Positions 8,777-17,534 are shown, counted from the stretch's first letter. The stretch is 64,000 nucleotides of DNA from Halobacterium noricense (GCF_021233435.1 NZ_CP089468.1:558001-622000), one strand, 5' to 3'. The notes: a model not told the origin generated them from the letters alone. A program made the numbers and translations.

Positions 8777-8880
8777 GAAAGCCCCGGGGCGCTCGACTCC
8801 CGAGCCTCGCTGCGCGCCTCGGTCGCTGTGCTCCCTCGGTGCTTGCGTCGGCTGGGTTCGTCGAGCGCCCCGCCCCTTTC
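8777..8880. repeat. 104-bp imperfect palindrome (REP-like intergenic element)
   Basis: The left arm at 8777-8797 and the right arm at 8860-8880 are inverted copies matching at about 18 of 21 positions, with the shared core GGGGCGCTCGAC. The interior is also G/C-rich with CTCGG and GCGCGC repeats that can pair. It lies in a 248-bp non-coding gap between the DUF420 and zinc-ribbon genes. It has no transposase and looks like a haloarchaeal REP-type or miniature element, or a strong RNA hairpin. Confidence 0.55.
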
Positions 8881-8978
8881 AGTCCACCCCGTACCGGCTG
8901 TGGAGTCGGCAGAAATCCGGGCGCGAACGCGGAGGCATCGACAGCTACTTGCTCGCGGAATCGGGAGAAGACGCCAGC

Positions 8979-9356
8979 ATGGACGCCGCCGACGACGAAC
9001 AGGTGTGGCGCTGCAAGGCCTGCGGGACGCGCCAGCCCGAGCCCGACCCGCCCTGCGAGCGCTGCTGGAACACGACCTTCGTCGCAGGCGACGGCGCGGA
9101 GGCGGTTCTCGGGCCGGCCGAATCGCAGGCGGACGCCACCACGCTCCGCGTCGTGCAAGCGAAATCCATCGCCGCGCGCACCGCTGCCGTCGCCGGTGTT
9201 CTCGCGGTGTCGCTCGGCGTCGCGCAGTGGCTGCTCGCGGGCGCGTTGGCGAGTCTCGCGTTCACGCTGTGGGTTGGCGTCGCTGCCGTCGCGGTCGTGC
9301 TGTCGGTCGTCGCGGGCGCGGCCGCAGTCACCCAGCGAACCGGATTCGTGGCGTAG
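8979..9356 (+). CDS. zinc-ribbon membrane protein, function unknown
   Basis: 125 residues from the ATG at 8979. An N-terminal ribbon CKACGTRQ...CERCWNT (C-x2-C and C-x2-C) is followed by a polar linker and two hydrophobic segments in the C-terminal half (AAVAGVLAVSLGVAQWLLAG and LWVGVAAVAVVLSVVAGAA). This layout is common in uncharacterised haloarchaeal membrane proteins. It ends 6 bp before the convergent ABC permease gene. The longer upstream frame runs across non-coding sequence and is rejected. Confidence 0.75.
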   Translation: MDAADDEQVWRCKACGTRQPEPDPPCERCWNTTFVAGDGAEAVLGPAESQADATTLRVVQAKSIAARTAAVAGVLAVSLGVAQWLLAGALASLAFTLWVGVAAVAVVLSVVAGAAAVTQRTGFVA

Positions 9357-9362
9357 TCTTTC

Positions 9363-10106
9363 TCACTCGGTCCACGGAATCGCGAGCGTACCGACGGCGA
9401 ACGCGACGACCGCGAGCACCACGACGACCGCCGTGTTCGTCGTCACGTCGCCCCCCTGCGTGGTGGCTGCGCGGACGCCACGTGCGAAGTACGCCAGCGG
9501 CGAGAGGTCCACGATTGGCCGGAACCACGCCGGGAACAGGTCGGGCTGGACGAACGTCTCCGAGAGGAACAGCACTGGGAGCGCGATGCCGTTGCTCGCG
9601 GCGATGGCGCCGTCCTGGCCGTCCGCGTAACTCCCGATGACCGCGCCGACGCCGCAGAACACTACGGACGTCGCGGGCACGAGCACGGCGAGCCACGGGG
9701 AGAGCGCGAACGACGCGCCGGTCGCGAGCAGCGCGACCAGCAGCACGGCGGACGCGGCGGCGATGAGTACGACGTTCACGAGCGTGTGCGCGGCGAGCCA
9801 CTCCGCCCGGGTCAGCGGCGTCGTCGAGAGCTTCTCGAAGCGGTTTCCCTCGCGGTGGCGCGCGACCGTGCTCCCGACCCGGGACAGCGGCGTGAACAGC
9901 ACGACGGTCGCGAGGTACGCCGGCACGTAGTACGCGGTCGGCTCCGTGAACAGGCCGCCGCTGCCCGACGTCGTGCGGACGAGCCCGGCGAAGATGACGA
10001 TGAGCAACACCGGAAAGAAGAACGTGAAGAACACCGCCGTTCGACGCCGCAGGAACGTCCGGTAGGCCGCGGTCGCTTCCGCCCGGATGCGAGCCAGCCG
10101 GCTCAT
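9363..10106 (-). CDS. ABC-2 type transporter permease
   Basis: 247 residues from the ATG at 10106, which overlaps the ATPase stop by 4 bp. Six hydrophobic segments include the first one after RRRTAVFFTFFFPVLLIVIF, a central cytoplasmic loop RHREGNRFEKLSTTPLTRAE typical of ABC-2 permeases, and a last one near the C-terminus. Together with the upstream ATPase it forms an exporter, as seen with NodJ/DrrB-like systems. Position next to the heme and cox genes suggests a respiratory maturation cargo, but the substrate is unknown. Confidence 0.9.
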   Translation of the reverse strand: MSRLARIRAEATAAYRTFLRRRTAVFFTFFFPVLLIVIFAGLVRTTSGSGGLFTEPTAYYVPAYLATVVLFTPLSRVGSTVARHREGNRFEKLSTTPLTRAEWLAAHTLVNVVLIAAASAVLLVALLATGASFALSPWLAVLVPATSVVFCGVGAVIGSYADGQDGAIAASNGIALPVLFLSETFVQPDLFPAWFRPIVDLSPLAYFARGVRAATTQGGDVTTNTAVVVVLAVVAFAVGTLAIPWTE

Positions 10107-11011
10107 CGCTGCACCTCCACGCCCTCGATGTCGCCGGCGAGCGTGAGGTACGCGTCCTCCAGCGTCGGCTCGCGCCACGACAGCGCCTCGAACTCGACCC
10201 CGGCGTCGTCGAGCGCGGCCACGACGTCGCCGATGCCCTCGGGTGCGACGTCCGAGAAGACGAATCCCTCCCGCGTCACCTCGGGGTCGAACCCTGGGAC
10301 GTCGGGTACTTCCGCTGATTCCTCGGGGAGTTCGACGACCAGCCGGGGCTCCCCGCCGTGCTCGGCGACGAGCTCTCGGGGGGTTCCTGTCGCCGCGACC
10401 CGCCCGTCCGCGAGCAGGGCAACGCGGTCCGCGAGGCGCTGTGCTTCGGCCATGTCGTGCGTCGTGAGGAAGATGGTGGTGCCCGACGCTGCGAGGTCCT
10501 CGAACACGCGCCAGAGCGCGCGCCGGCCCGCGGGGTCGACGGCGGTCGTCGGCTCGTCGAGGAACAGCACGTCCGGCGCGTTCACGAGCGCGGCGGCGAC
10601 GCACGCGCGGCGCTGTTCGCCGCCAGAGAGGTCGCCGTACCACGTCTCCGTGTCGGGGTCGAGGCCGACCTCCGCGAGGACCGCCTCGGGGTCGCGGGCG
10701 TCGTCGTAGAGGCCGGCGTAGTAGCCGACGAGTTCGCCCGCAGTGAGGCGGTCCGGTGGCGCGAAGTCCTGTGGCAGTAGGCCGACGCGCTGGTCGTTGG
10801 TCTCGCTGGGCTCGTCGCAGAGCAACTCGACTCGACCGCTGTCGGGCGTCGTCGTGCCGGTCAGACAGCGCACGAGCGTCGTCTTGCCCGCACCGTTCGG
10901 GCCGACGAGCGCGAACACCTCGCCCTCGCCGACCGACAGCGAGACGCCGTCGACGGCGGTGGTGTCGCCGTAGGCCTTCTCGACGGCCTCGGCGACGACT
11001 ACGGGAGTCAT
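10103..11011 (-). CDS. ABC transporter ATP-binding protein
   Basis: 302 residues from the ATG at 11011. The Walker A GPNGAGKTT is near residue 38, the Q-loop is LLPQDF, the signature LSGGEQRR and Walker B VLFLDEPT follow, and the switch His is in FLTTHD. A C-terminal accessory domain of about 80 residues follows the ATPase core, as in CcmA/NatA-like exporters. It is the first gene of a two-gene unit with the ABC-2 permease. It faces away from the cox genes by only about 50 bp and so probably has its own promoter. Confidence 0.92.
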   Translation of the reverse strand: MTPVVVAEAVEKAYGDTTAVDGVSLSVGEGEVFALVGPNGAGKTTLVRCLTGTTTPDSGRVELLCDEPSETNDQRVGLLPQDFAPPDRLTAGELVGYYAGLYDDARDPEAVLAEVGLDPDTETWYGDLSGGEQRRACVAAALVNAPDVLFLDEPTTAVDPAGRRALWRVFEDLAASGTTIFLTTHDMAEAQRLADRVALLADGRVAATGTPRELVAEHGGEPRLVVELPEESAEVPDVPGFDPEVTREGFVFSDVAPEGIGDVVAALDDAGVEFEALSWREPTLEDAYLTLAGDIEGVEVQR

Positions 11012-11060
11012 ACTGTGGAGTCGGCGGGCGCGCACGTAAAGGACTGCGGAACGCGGCCGG

Positions 11061-11717
11061 CTACCGCGTCGGCCGCCACGCGAGCAACAGCACGGAGGAG
11101 ACGAACACGACCGTCGAGAGCCCGTACGGCTCGTTCTGCGCGGCGGCGGCGAGCGCGGACGCGCTGCCGAACGCGCCCGTGAACACGGTCGCGGCTATCG
11201 GCCACGTGCAGCTCACGCACGCGAGCAGGCCGAGCAATCCCGCAACGCCGGTCTTCGCGGCGTCGAGGACGGTGGCAGCGACGAGGTACGCCAGCGTCGC
11301 GTAGCCGACGACCTTGAACGGGAGGAGGCTGATTGTGAGCGCGGACCCGCTGTAGACGAGCGCGGGCCCCCAGCCGGGGGAGAGCCACGAGATGCGCGCG
11401 CCGAGGCCAGCGCCGTGGAACATGTAGACGCCCCCGACGCCCCCCAGGAGGAGGAAGTACGCGAGGCCGACGCCGAGTGCGAACACGCGCTGTCGCCGGG
11501 AGGCATCCGGGAGGTCCACCCGGGAGACGGCCCAGATGGAGGCGTTGATCCAGACGAACGGGTACGCCAGCACCACGGGGTCGGTGGGGACCGACGCCGA
11601 CACCGCGAAGTAGAACAGGACGACGGCGAGTTCGCCGTTCAGCAGGAACGCGGCGTACAGCAGCGTCTTCCGCGTGGGCTGGAATCGGCTCGGGGAGAGC
11701 GAGACTGACGCGCCCAC
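11061..11717 (-). CDS. conserved membrane protein of the cox/heme region
   Basis: 218 residues with about seven hydrophobic segments. A notable membrane motif is LACVSCTWPIAATVF, with a Cys-x2-Cys pair inside a helix, which could bind copper or form a disulfide. The gene begins immediately after the stop of the CtaA/CtaB fusion (adjacent bases 11717 and 11718), so cotranscription and coupling are likely. I do not know a named family. A role in oxidase or heme maturation is inferred from context and the CxxC motif. Confidence 0.75.
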   Translation of the reverse strand: MGASVSLSPSRFQPTRKTLLYAAFLLNGELAVVLFYFAVSASVPTDPVVLAYPFVWINASIWAVSRVDLPDASRRQRVFALGVGLAYFLLLGGVGGVYMFHGAGLGARISWLSPGWGPALVYSGSALTISLLPFKVVGYATLAYLVAATVLDAAKTGVAGLLGLLACVSCTWPIAATVFTGAFGSASALAAAAQNEPYGLSTVVFVSSVLLLAWRPTR

Positions 11718-13094
11718 TCAGACCACCATCGCGTCCACGACGACGGCCACCAGCAGGCAGCCGAGGTAGGCGTTCGACGCGTGGAACGCGCGCATCGCGG
11801 CGGCGCGGTCGCGCTCCCGGTGGAGGCGCATCGCGGCGTACAGGAACACGCCACCGAAGACGACCGTCGTCGCCGCGTACAGCACGCCGAGGCCAGCGAG
11901 CGCGGACAGCGCCACCGCGGCGACGAGCGTCGCGCCGAGGTAGTAGACGATGTGCTTGCGGGTCGTGGCTTCGCCGCTGACGACGGGCATCAGCGGGAAG
12001 CCGCCGCGCTCGTAGTCGTCCTTGTACGCGAGCGCGAGGTTGTAGAAGTGCGCGGGCGTCCACAGGAATATGACCGCCGCGAGCGCGAGGCCCGCGACGC
12101 CCACGTCGCCCGTCACCGCGGCCCAGCCGATGAGCGCGGGGAGCGCGCCCGCTGCGCCGCCGATGACGGTGCTCTGTCGGGTGTTGGGCTTCAACACGAG
12201 CGTGTACACCACCGAGTAGAACACGATGGCGGTGAACCCGAGCGCCGCGGTCAACGGGTTCACCGAGTAGAACGCGGCCAGCGACGCCGCCGCCAGCATC
12301 ACGCCGAACGCGATGGCGTTGCGCTTCGGGATGCGGTCGGTCGCCAGCGGCCGGTCGTCGGTGCGGGACATCTTCCGGTCTTTCTCGCGTTCGAGCACGT
12401 GGTTGAACGTGCCCGACGCGCCGATGGCGAGCACGCCGCCGCCGAGCGTCGCGACAACGGTCTCCGCGCGGAGGCTCGGCCCAGCGGCCAGCGCCATGCC
12501 GGCGGCGGCGACCAGGCACAGCAGCCACATCAGCCGCGGCTTCGTCAGCCGGAAGTACGCGTACGCGGTCGCCAGCGGCCCCGAAACGGGGACGCTGTCG
12601 TCGCCGTCGTCGCCTTTCGGCTCACCCTCCCACTCCGCGGACGGGAGGTGGCCCGTCTGGAGTTCCAGCGTCCACGCGAGCGCGGCGACCAGGCCGGCGA
12701 AGATGAGCACGCCGAGCGCGAGGTGTGCGCCGCCGAGCGCGGCCGACGCCGGCGTCGTCGCGGTGAGCGCGCCGACCGCGATTTGGACCGGGTAGGCGGC
12801 CAGCGCGGCGGTGACCGCGGCGCGGACGCGTGTGGAGGAGTCACGCCGCCACGCCATCACCGCGGCGGCGAGCACGAGCACGCCGGTGACGACGGCGGCG
12901 GTCCGGTGGCCCCAGACAACCGCCAGCGACAGCGAGTCGAGGGCGTACCAGCGTCCGTCGCAGGCCGGCCACGAGCGACACGCTGCGGCTGCGTTCGTCA
13001 GCGCGGCCGTCGCGCCGACGACGAGCAGCGCGTAGACGCCCATCGCGGCCGCCGCGAGCACCGCCGTGAACCGGTCGGGGATGTTTCGAGTCAC
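11718..13094 (-). CDS. ctaB: CtaA-like domain fused to CtaB heme o synthase
   Basis: 458 residues if started at the GTG at 13094 (VTRNIPDRF); a GTG at 13130 would add 12 residues. The N-terminal third has four hydrophobic segments with WGHRTAAVVTG and GAHLALGVLIF, the paired-His pattern of a half-size heme A synthase (CtaA/COX15). The C-terminal two thirds is a UbiA prenyltransferase: NHVLEREKD and YKDDYERGG, the Asp-rich motifs of protoheme IX farnesyltransferase. The enzyme would make heme o from heme b and farnesyl-PP, and may also carry the next step to heme a. It is divergent from coxB. Confidence 0.9.
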   Translation of the reverse strand: MTRNIPDRFTAVLAAAAMGVYALLVVGATAALTNAAAACRSWPACDGRWYALDSLSLAVVWGHRTAAVVTGVLVLAAAVMAWRRDSSTRVRAAVTAALAAYPVQIAVGALTATTPASAALGGAHLALGVLIFAGLVAALAWTLELQTGHLPSAEWEGEPKGDDGDDSVPVSGPLATAYAYFRLTKPRLMWLLCLVAAAGMALAAGPSLRAETVVATLGGGVLAIGASGTFNHVLEREKDRKMSRTDDRPLATDRIPKRNAIAFGVMLAAASLAAFYSVNPLTAALGFTAIVFYSVVYTLVLKPNTRQSTVIGGAAGALPALIGWAAVTGDVGVAGLALAAVIFLWTPAHFYNLALAYKDDYERGGFPLMPVVSGEATTRKHIVYYLGATLVAAVALSALAGLGVLYAATTVVFGGVFLYAAMRLHRERDRAAAMRAFHASNAYLGCLLVAVVVDAMVV

Positions 13095-13167
13095 GAACGT
13101 CTCTCGTCGGCTGATTACGCCGCGGCCCACTTAGCCTATCCGACTCGCCGACGCCCCGATTCAGCAC

Positions 13168-13176
13168 CTATTTATG
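13168..13176 (+). promoter_or_regulatory. TATA-like box for coxB
   Basis: CTATTTATG is centred about 30 bp before the ATG at 13203, in the region divergent from the CtaA/CtaB fusion gene. Confidence 0.55.
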
Positions 13177-13202
13177 GAACCGCTCCGAACGACCACGATA
13201 GT

Positions 13203-13970
13203 ATGAGAGGCAAGCGGCTCGTACCCGTTCTCGTCGCCGCCGTCGGCTTCCTCGCCGCCTTCGTGGACCCGGTCGCTGCCCAGCAGTACCAGTCGGTGAC
13301 CGAGGAGCTCATCCGCAACCTGAACTCGATGCTGCTCGCGGCCGCGCTCCCCGTCACGCTGCTCGTCGAGGGCATCCTCGTCTACACGGTGTGGAAGTTC
13401 CGGAACAGCGACGAGGCGAAACCGACCAAGGAGAACCGCCGGCTCGAAATCACGTGGACCGTCGCCACCGCCGTCGTCCTCCTGTTCGTCGGCGTCGCCG
13501 CCTACGGCGTGATGGCACAGCCGTCGGTCACGGCGACGCAGGCCGACGCCCAGGCGGCGATGGCCGAAGACGACACCGTCGTCGTCGACGCCGTCGGCGT
13601 CCAGTGGTACTGGAACTACCAGTACCCCGAGGAGAACCTCACGGTGAGCTCCGGCGCTGCGACCGGCGACGTCGACGTCGGCAACCAACCGATGGTGGTC
13701 CCGGAGGACACGAAGCTCGTGATACGCACGCAGTCACAGGACGTGATTCACGCGTTCCACGCGCCCGAAATCGGCCTGAAGGCCGACGCCGTCCCCGGGC
13801 AGACCAACTACCTCATCACCGAGGTCAACGAGAAGGGCACCTACCAGCTCTACTGCGCCGAGTTCTGCGGCCAGGGCCACTCCGAGATGCTCGGCACCAT
13901 CGCGGTCGTCGAGGAAGACACCTACCAGGAGTGGGTCGAGGACCCCGAGAACACGACCATCGACGTTTAA
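13203..13970 (+). CDS. coxB: cytochrome c oxidase subunit II
   Basis: 255 residues with a signal-like N-terminus ending near AFVDPVAAQ, two transmembrane helices, and a C-terminal cupredoxin domain facing outside. The CuA ligands are visible: H183 in IHAFHAPE and the C218-x3-C222-x3-H226-x2-M229 motif (CAEFCGQGHSEM). The aromatic stretch QWYWNYQYPE is the electron-entry region. It receives electrons from a small donor, in haloarchaea probably a halocyanin. It is transcribed divergently from the heme o synthase gene. Confidence 0.96.
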   Translation: MRGKRLVPVLVAAVGFLAAFVDPVAAQQYQSVTEELIRNLNSMLLAAALPVTLLVEGILVYTVWKFRNSDEAKPTKENRRLEITWTVATAVVLLFVGVAAYGVMAQPSVTATQADAQAAMAEDDTVVVDAVGVQWYWNYQYPEENLTVSSGAATGDVDVGNQPMVVPEDTKLVIRTQSQDVIHAFHAPEIGLKADAVPGQTNYLITEVNEKGTYQLYCAEFCGQGHSEMLGTIAVVEEDTYQEWVEDPENTTIDV

Positions 13971-14026
13971 CGACGCGACGCGTCTCTCGTTCCTTTCTCG
14001 CTGCTCCGTGCCGCTTCGCCGCGTAG

Positions 14027-14857
14027 CTACGCGCGTCGAAGCCGACTGCACTCGCCTTCCGTGACGGCGACGTCTTCGTCGCCCGTGTCGACGACGAGCG
14101 CGCCACGCGACGTGACACCGGTGGCGTCGCCGACGACCGTCTCGCCGCCCCGCGTCTCCACGCGCACGCGCTCGCCGAGCGTCGCGCTCCGTTCGCGCCA
14201 CGCGTCCAGCGCCGCCGCGAACCCGTCGTCGGTCCCGACGCGCTCGACCCAGGCGATCAGTCGCTCGTGGAGTGTCGCTGCGATCGCCGTCGCGTCCACG
14301 TCCCCGACTTCCGCCCGCAACGTCGTCACATCCCGCTCGACGTCGAGGTCGCTCGGGTCGAGGGCCGCGTTCACGCCGATGCCCAGCACCGCGAACGACA
14401 ACTCCGCGTCCGCGGGGTCCGTGCCGGGCAGCACTTCGTCGACGGGCTTGCCGGCGACCGGCACCTCGTCGACGACCGCTTCGGTGAGCACGCCGCAGAG
14501 CTTCCGCGCGTCGTCGCCGACGACCACGTCGTTGGGCCACTTCAGGGCCGCGTCCACGCCGAACGATTCGACTGTCTCGGCGGCCGCGAGCCCGCCCGCG
14601 AACGTGAGTCGGCCGACGTGGCTCGCGTCGAAGTCGGGGTAGACGAGCGTGCTCGACCAGACGCCGCCCGGCGGCGACGCCCACACGTTCCCCGTGCGAC
14701 CACGGCCCGCAGTCTGCTCGTCCGCGACGACGAACGTGCCGTGGGCTGCGCCGTCGCGGCCCTCGGTGCGCGCGAGGTCGTTCGTACTCGGGACGGACTC
14801 GCGGTGGACGACCGGCGCGTCGACGAGCGAGCGCAGTCGGTCGGCGTCGACTGTCAT
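14027..14857 (-). CDS. birA: biotin--[acyl-CoA carboxylase] ligase
   Basis: 276 residues. Class I ligase without the N-terminal DNA-binding domain, so it is not a BirA-type repressor. The biotinyl-AMP motif AGRGRTGNVWASPPGGVW is near residue 70, KWPND follows near residue 110, and the C-terminal SH3-like domain is present (GERVRVETRGGETVVGDATG). It attaches biotin to the carrier domain of acyl-CoA carboxylase, whose carboxyltransferase is at about 46-47.6 kb. It is convergent with coxB and sits between coxB and coxC without an obvious functional link to them. Confidence 0.94.
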   Translation of the reverse strand: MTVDADRLRSLVDAPVVHRESVPSTNDLARTEGRDGAAHGTFVVADEQTAGRGRTGNVWASPPGGVWSSTLVYPDFDASHVGRLTFAGGLAAAETVESFGVDAALKWPNDVVVGDDARKLCGVLTEAVVDEVPVAGKPVDEVLPGTDPADAELSFAVLGIGVNAALDPSDLDVERDVTTLRAEVGDVDATAIAATLHERLIAWVERVGTDDGFAAALDAWRERSATLGERVRVETRGGETVVGDATGVTSRGALVVDTGDEDVAVTEGECSRLRRA

Positions 14858-14899
14858 GACTACCGGTTCGCGGCAGCCGCGAAAAAAGACGGCGGTCGC

Positions 14900-15763
14900 T
14901 TAGAAGCTGACGATCGCGCCGGCGTACAGCACGACGACGAGGAAGATCCAGACGGCGTCGACGAAGTGCCAGTACATCGAGACGGTGGCCACGGAGACGT
15001 CGCGCTCGTGGGAGTACTGGCCCTTGAACGCGCGGACGGTCACGATGGCCAGCAGCACCGCACCGAGGGAGACGTGGAGGCCGTGGAGGCCGGTCAGCCC
15101 GAAGAACGCGCTCTCGAAGATGCCGCCGGTCGGCGACAGCCCCTCGTGGACGATGAACTCGTAGTACTCGTACACCTGGCCGGCGATGAATATCACGCCG
15201 AGCACGAGCGTCGAGACGAGCAGCGAGAGGAACCGCGACCGGTCGCCCTCCCGGAGCGCGACGTGCGCGAAGTGCAGCGTGATGCTGGACAGCACGAGGA
15301 TGGCGGTGTTCGCGAGCACGAGCGCGCCGAGGAACCCCTCGGGGACGTGCTGGACTGCTTGGGACCACTGCGAGCCCGCGCGGATGAAGAAGTAGTAGAC
15401 GAACCCGGCACCGAACGTCGCAATTTCCGTGCCGAGGAACAGTATCATCCCCCAGCGGAGCGCCGCGCCGCCGGTCGTCTCCCGGCTCCAGAAGTGTTTC
15501 ACGAAGGCGTGGTACACCCAGCCGTACAGGCCCGCGAGGAAGACGAACACGCTCCCCACGAAGACGGCCGGCCCGACCATCGGAGTGACGAACCCGAACG
15601 TCTCGTTCTGTCCGAGCACGTACAGCGCGGCGCCGATGTAGAACCCGGCGGCACCGACGGCGGTGACGAACGGCCACCAGCTGGCCTCGCCGAAGCCCTT
15701 CGGCCAGTCCTCCACGGCCGGCAGGTGGTGGCCGTGGTCCTCTGAGTCGTCCGTGACGGTCAT
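14900..15763 (-). CDS. coxC: cytochrome c oxidase subunit III
   Basis: 287 residues from the ATG at 15763. Seven hydrophobic segments follow a short acidic N-terminus. Family motifs include WGMILFLGTEIATFGAGFVY and GLHGLHVSLGAVLL, and the end VSMYWHFVDAVWIFLVVVLY is diagnostic. A longer upstream frame on the same strand is an arginine-rich shadow and is excluded. Subunit III stabilises the proton-pumping core and helps proton uptake. It is transcribed opposite to coxA and coxB, so the oxidase genes are not a single operon here. Confidence 0.95.
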   Translation of the reverse strand: MTVTDDSEDHGHHLPAVEDWPKGFGEASWWPFVTAVGAAGFYIGAALYVLGQNETFGFVTPMVGPAVFVGSVFVFLAGLYGWVYHAFVKHFWSRETTGGAALRWGMILFLGTEIATFGAGFVYYFFIRAGSQWSQAVQHVPEGFLGALVLANTAILVLSSITLHFAHVALREGDRSRFLSLLVSTLVLGVIFIAGQVYEYYEFIVHEGLSPTGGIFESAFFGLTGLHGLHVSLGAVLLAIVTVRAFKGQYSHERDVSVATVSMYWHFVDAVWIFLVVVLYAGAIVSF

Positions 15764-15862
15764 ACCAGCGAGTTGCGGGGCGAATACTAAAAACCCATCC
15801 AACTCCGTCCGCGGCGGAGCCGTACCGCAATCCTCACGGGGAGCCCCCGTGAACGCCTGGCT

Positions 15863-17236
15863 ATGTCTCGTCGCGGCGCGCGCGTGCTCGGTGCCGTCGT
15901 CGGCCTCGTCGCGGTCTGTGGCGTCGCTGTCGCGCACGGCGGCAGCCTCCGCGACGCCAGCGGACAGGAACTGGCGGTGCCGACGTGGCTGTTTCTCTCG
16001 ACGGGCGGCGCCGTCGTCGGCGCGTCGTTCCTGCTGGCGAGCTTCGTCACGGACCGCGAATTCGTCGCGGCCGTCCACGAGTGGCATCACCCCCTCCCCG
16101 CGCCTCGGCGCGTGCTCGCGTGGGTCGGCCACGTCGTCGGCCTCGCGGGGTTCGCGTTCGTCCTGCTCACTGGGTTCGCGGGGCCGACCGAGCCGCTCCG
16201 GAACGGTGCCATCGTGCTGGTCTGGGTGGGCTGGTGGGCGGCGTTCGCCATGTCGACGTACCTCGTCGGGAACTCGTGGCCCGCCGTGAACCCGTCCCGG
16301 ACGCTCACGCGCCCAGTCGCGTGGGTGCTCGACGGCCGCGACGTCGCGCTCTCGCCGGGCCGTGCGGCGTGGGCGTCGACGGCGTTCCTGCTCGCGCTCG
16401 TCTGGTTCGAGGTCGTCAGCCCGCTCGCCGACGAACCGCGGCTGCTGGCCGCGACTGCGGTCGGCTACCTCGTGCTCTCGGTGGTCGGCGTCGTCGCGGT
16501 CGGCCACGACCAGTGGTTCGACGAGGTCGACCCGCTCTCGCGGCTGTTCGCGATGTACGGGTCGGTCGCGCCCGTCCAGCGTACCGACGACGGCCTCGAC
16601 CTCCGGCTGCCGGCGATGCGGCTGACCGACGAAGTCGTCACCACGAACGGCGGCGTCGCGTTCGTCGTCGCGCTCGTCTGGGGGACGACCTACGACGGGT
16701 TCGTCGGCACGCCCGCGTGGGCGTCGTTCGCGCGCACGGTCGTCGACGCCGGCGTCCCCGCGCCAGTACTCTACCCGGCAGCGCTCCTCGCCGGCTTCCT
16801 CGGATTCCACCGGCTCTACTGGTGGGCCGCCCGGAACGCCCGCGACGTCGCGCCGACGTACACGGACGCCGCCGTGCTCGCGCGCCGGTTCGCGCCGTCG
16901 CTGCTCGCCATCGCCGCGGGCTACCACCTCGCGCACTACCTCGTGTACGCGCTATCGCTGTCCCCCTCGCTGTTCGGCGCGCTGCTCGCGCCCCTGGACC
17001 CGCCGGTCGCGCGCACGCTCGTGCTCCCGAGTTGGCTCTCCGGCGTCGGCGTCGCCGCGGTCCTGCTCGGCCACCTGCTCGCCATCTGGGTCGCGCACGC
17101 CACCGCCTACGACGAACTCCCCGGCCGCCTGCAGGCGATTCGCAGCCAGTACACGCTTACGCTCGTGATGGTGTTCTACACGATGACCAGCCTCTGGATA
17201 ATCGGCCAGCCGGCCGCCGAACCACCGTTCCTATGA
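15863..17236 (+). CDS. large conserved membrane protein of the cox cluster
   Basis: 457 residues. An N-terminal signal-like helix (VLGAVVGLVAVCGVAVAHGG) is followed by about ten further hydrophobic segments. Conserved His and Trp residues occur in EWHHPLPAP, FHRLYWWAARN and GYHLAHYLVYAL, which could bind metal or heme. The stop overlaps the start of the small zinc-finger gene by 4 bp. The set from here to 18198 runs codirectionally into coxA, so these are likely oxidase-associated. I cannot assign a biochemical function. Confidence 0.8.
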   Translation: MSRRGARVLGAVVGLVAVCGVAVAHGGSLRDASGQELAVPTWLFLSTGGAVVGASFLLASFVTDREFVAAVHEWHHPLPAPRRVLAWVGHVVGLAGFAFVLLTGFAGPTEPLRNGAIVLVWVGWWAAFAMSTYLVGNSWPAVNPSRTLTRPVAWVLDGRDVALSPGRAAWASTAFLLALVWFEVVSPLADEPRLLAATAVGYLVLSVVGVVAVGHDQWFDEVDPLSRLFAMYGSVAPVQRTDDGLDLRLPAMRLTDEVVTTNGGVAFVVALVWGTTYDGFVGTPAWASFARTVVDAGVPAPVLYPAALLAGFLGFHRLYWWAARNARDVAPTYTDAAVLARRFAPSLLAIAAGYHLAHYLVYALSLSPSLFGALLAPLDPPVARTLVLPSWLSGVGVAAVLLGHLLAIWVAHATAYDELPGRLQAIRSQYTLTLVMVFYTMTSLWIIGQPAAEPPFL

Positions 17237-17490
17237 CTAACACCACCGACGCCCCCGACGACGCGCCCCGGTGCTCGTACTGCGGCGAGGCGTTCCCGAC
17301 CGAGCGGCTGCGCGCGCTCCACCGCGGGCTCGAACACTACGAAAGTCTCGACGAGGGCGAGCGCGCGGCCTTCGAGGACGCGTACCACAGCGAGAGCGAG
17401 GACCTCCGGTCGTTCCGGCTGCGCGCGCTCGCCGCGCTCGTCGCGCTGTACTTCGGCTTCCTGATGACGTACGCCGTGGTCGCCGTCTGA
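17233..17490 (+). CDS. small C2H2 zinc-finger membrane protein
   Basis: 85 residues from the ATG at 17233, overlapping the preceding stop by 4 bp. The N-terminus has a C2H2-like finger: CSYCGEAF with H and H in LHRGLEH. A single hydrophobic helix ends the protein (LAALVALYFGFLMTYAVVAV). The finger would face the cytoplasm beside the membrane. Coupling to the large membrane protein suggests they act together, perhaps in cytochrome oxidase assembly. Confidence 0.8.
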   Translation: MTNTTDAPDDAPRCSYCGEAFPTERLRALHRGLEHYESLDEGERAAFEDAYHSESEDLRSFRLRALAALVALYFGFLMTYAVVAV

Positions 17491-17534
17491 ACGGAAGCGA
17501 TGGCTTTCTAACCCACCGCGTCGAACGTCGTGGT

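Noticed and set aside
7923-8978. long frame leading into the zinc-ribbon protein
   Set aside because: It runs antisense or out of frame across the mutase and DUF420 genes and is Arg-rich. The zinc-ribbon gene starts at 8979.
11782-13970. 729-residue version of coxB
   Set aside because: The upstream part is antisense to the CtaA/CtaB fusion. The coxB start at 13203 follows a TATA-like box and gives a normal signal sequence.
14900-16936. 678-residue version of coxC
   Set aside because: The first 391 residues are the reverse reading of the gene at 15863-17236. The coxC start at 15763 fits the family.
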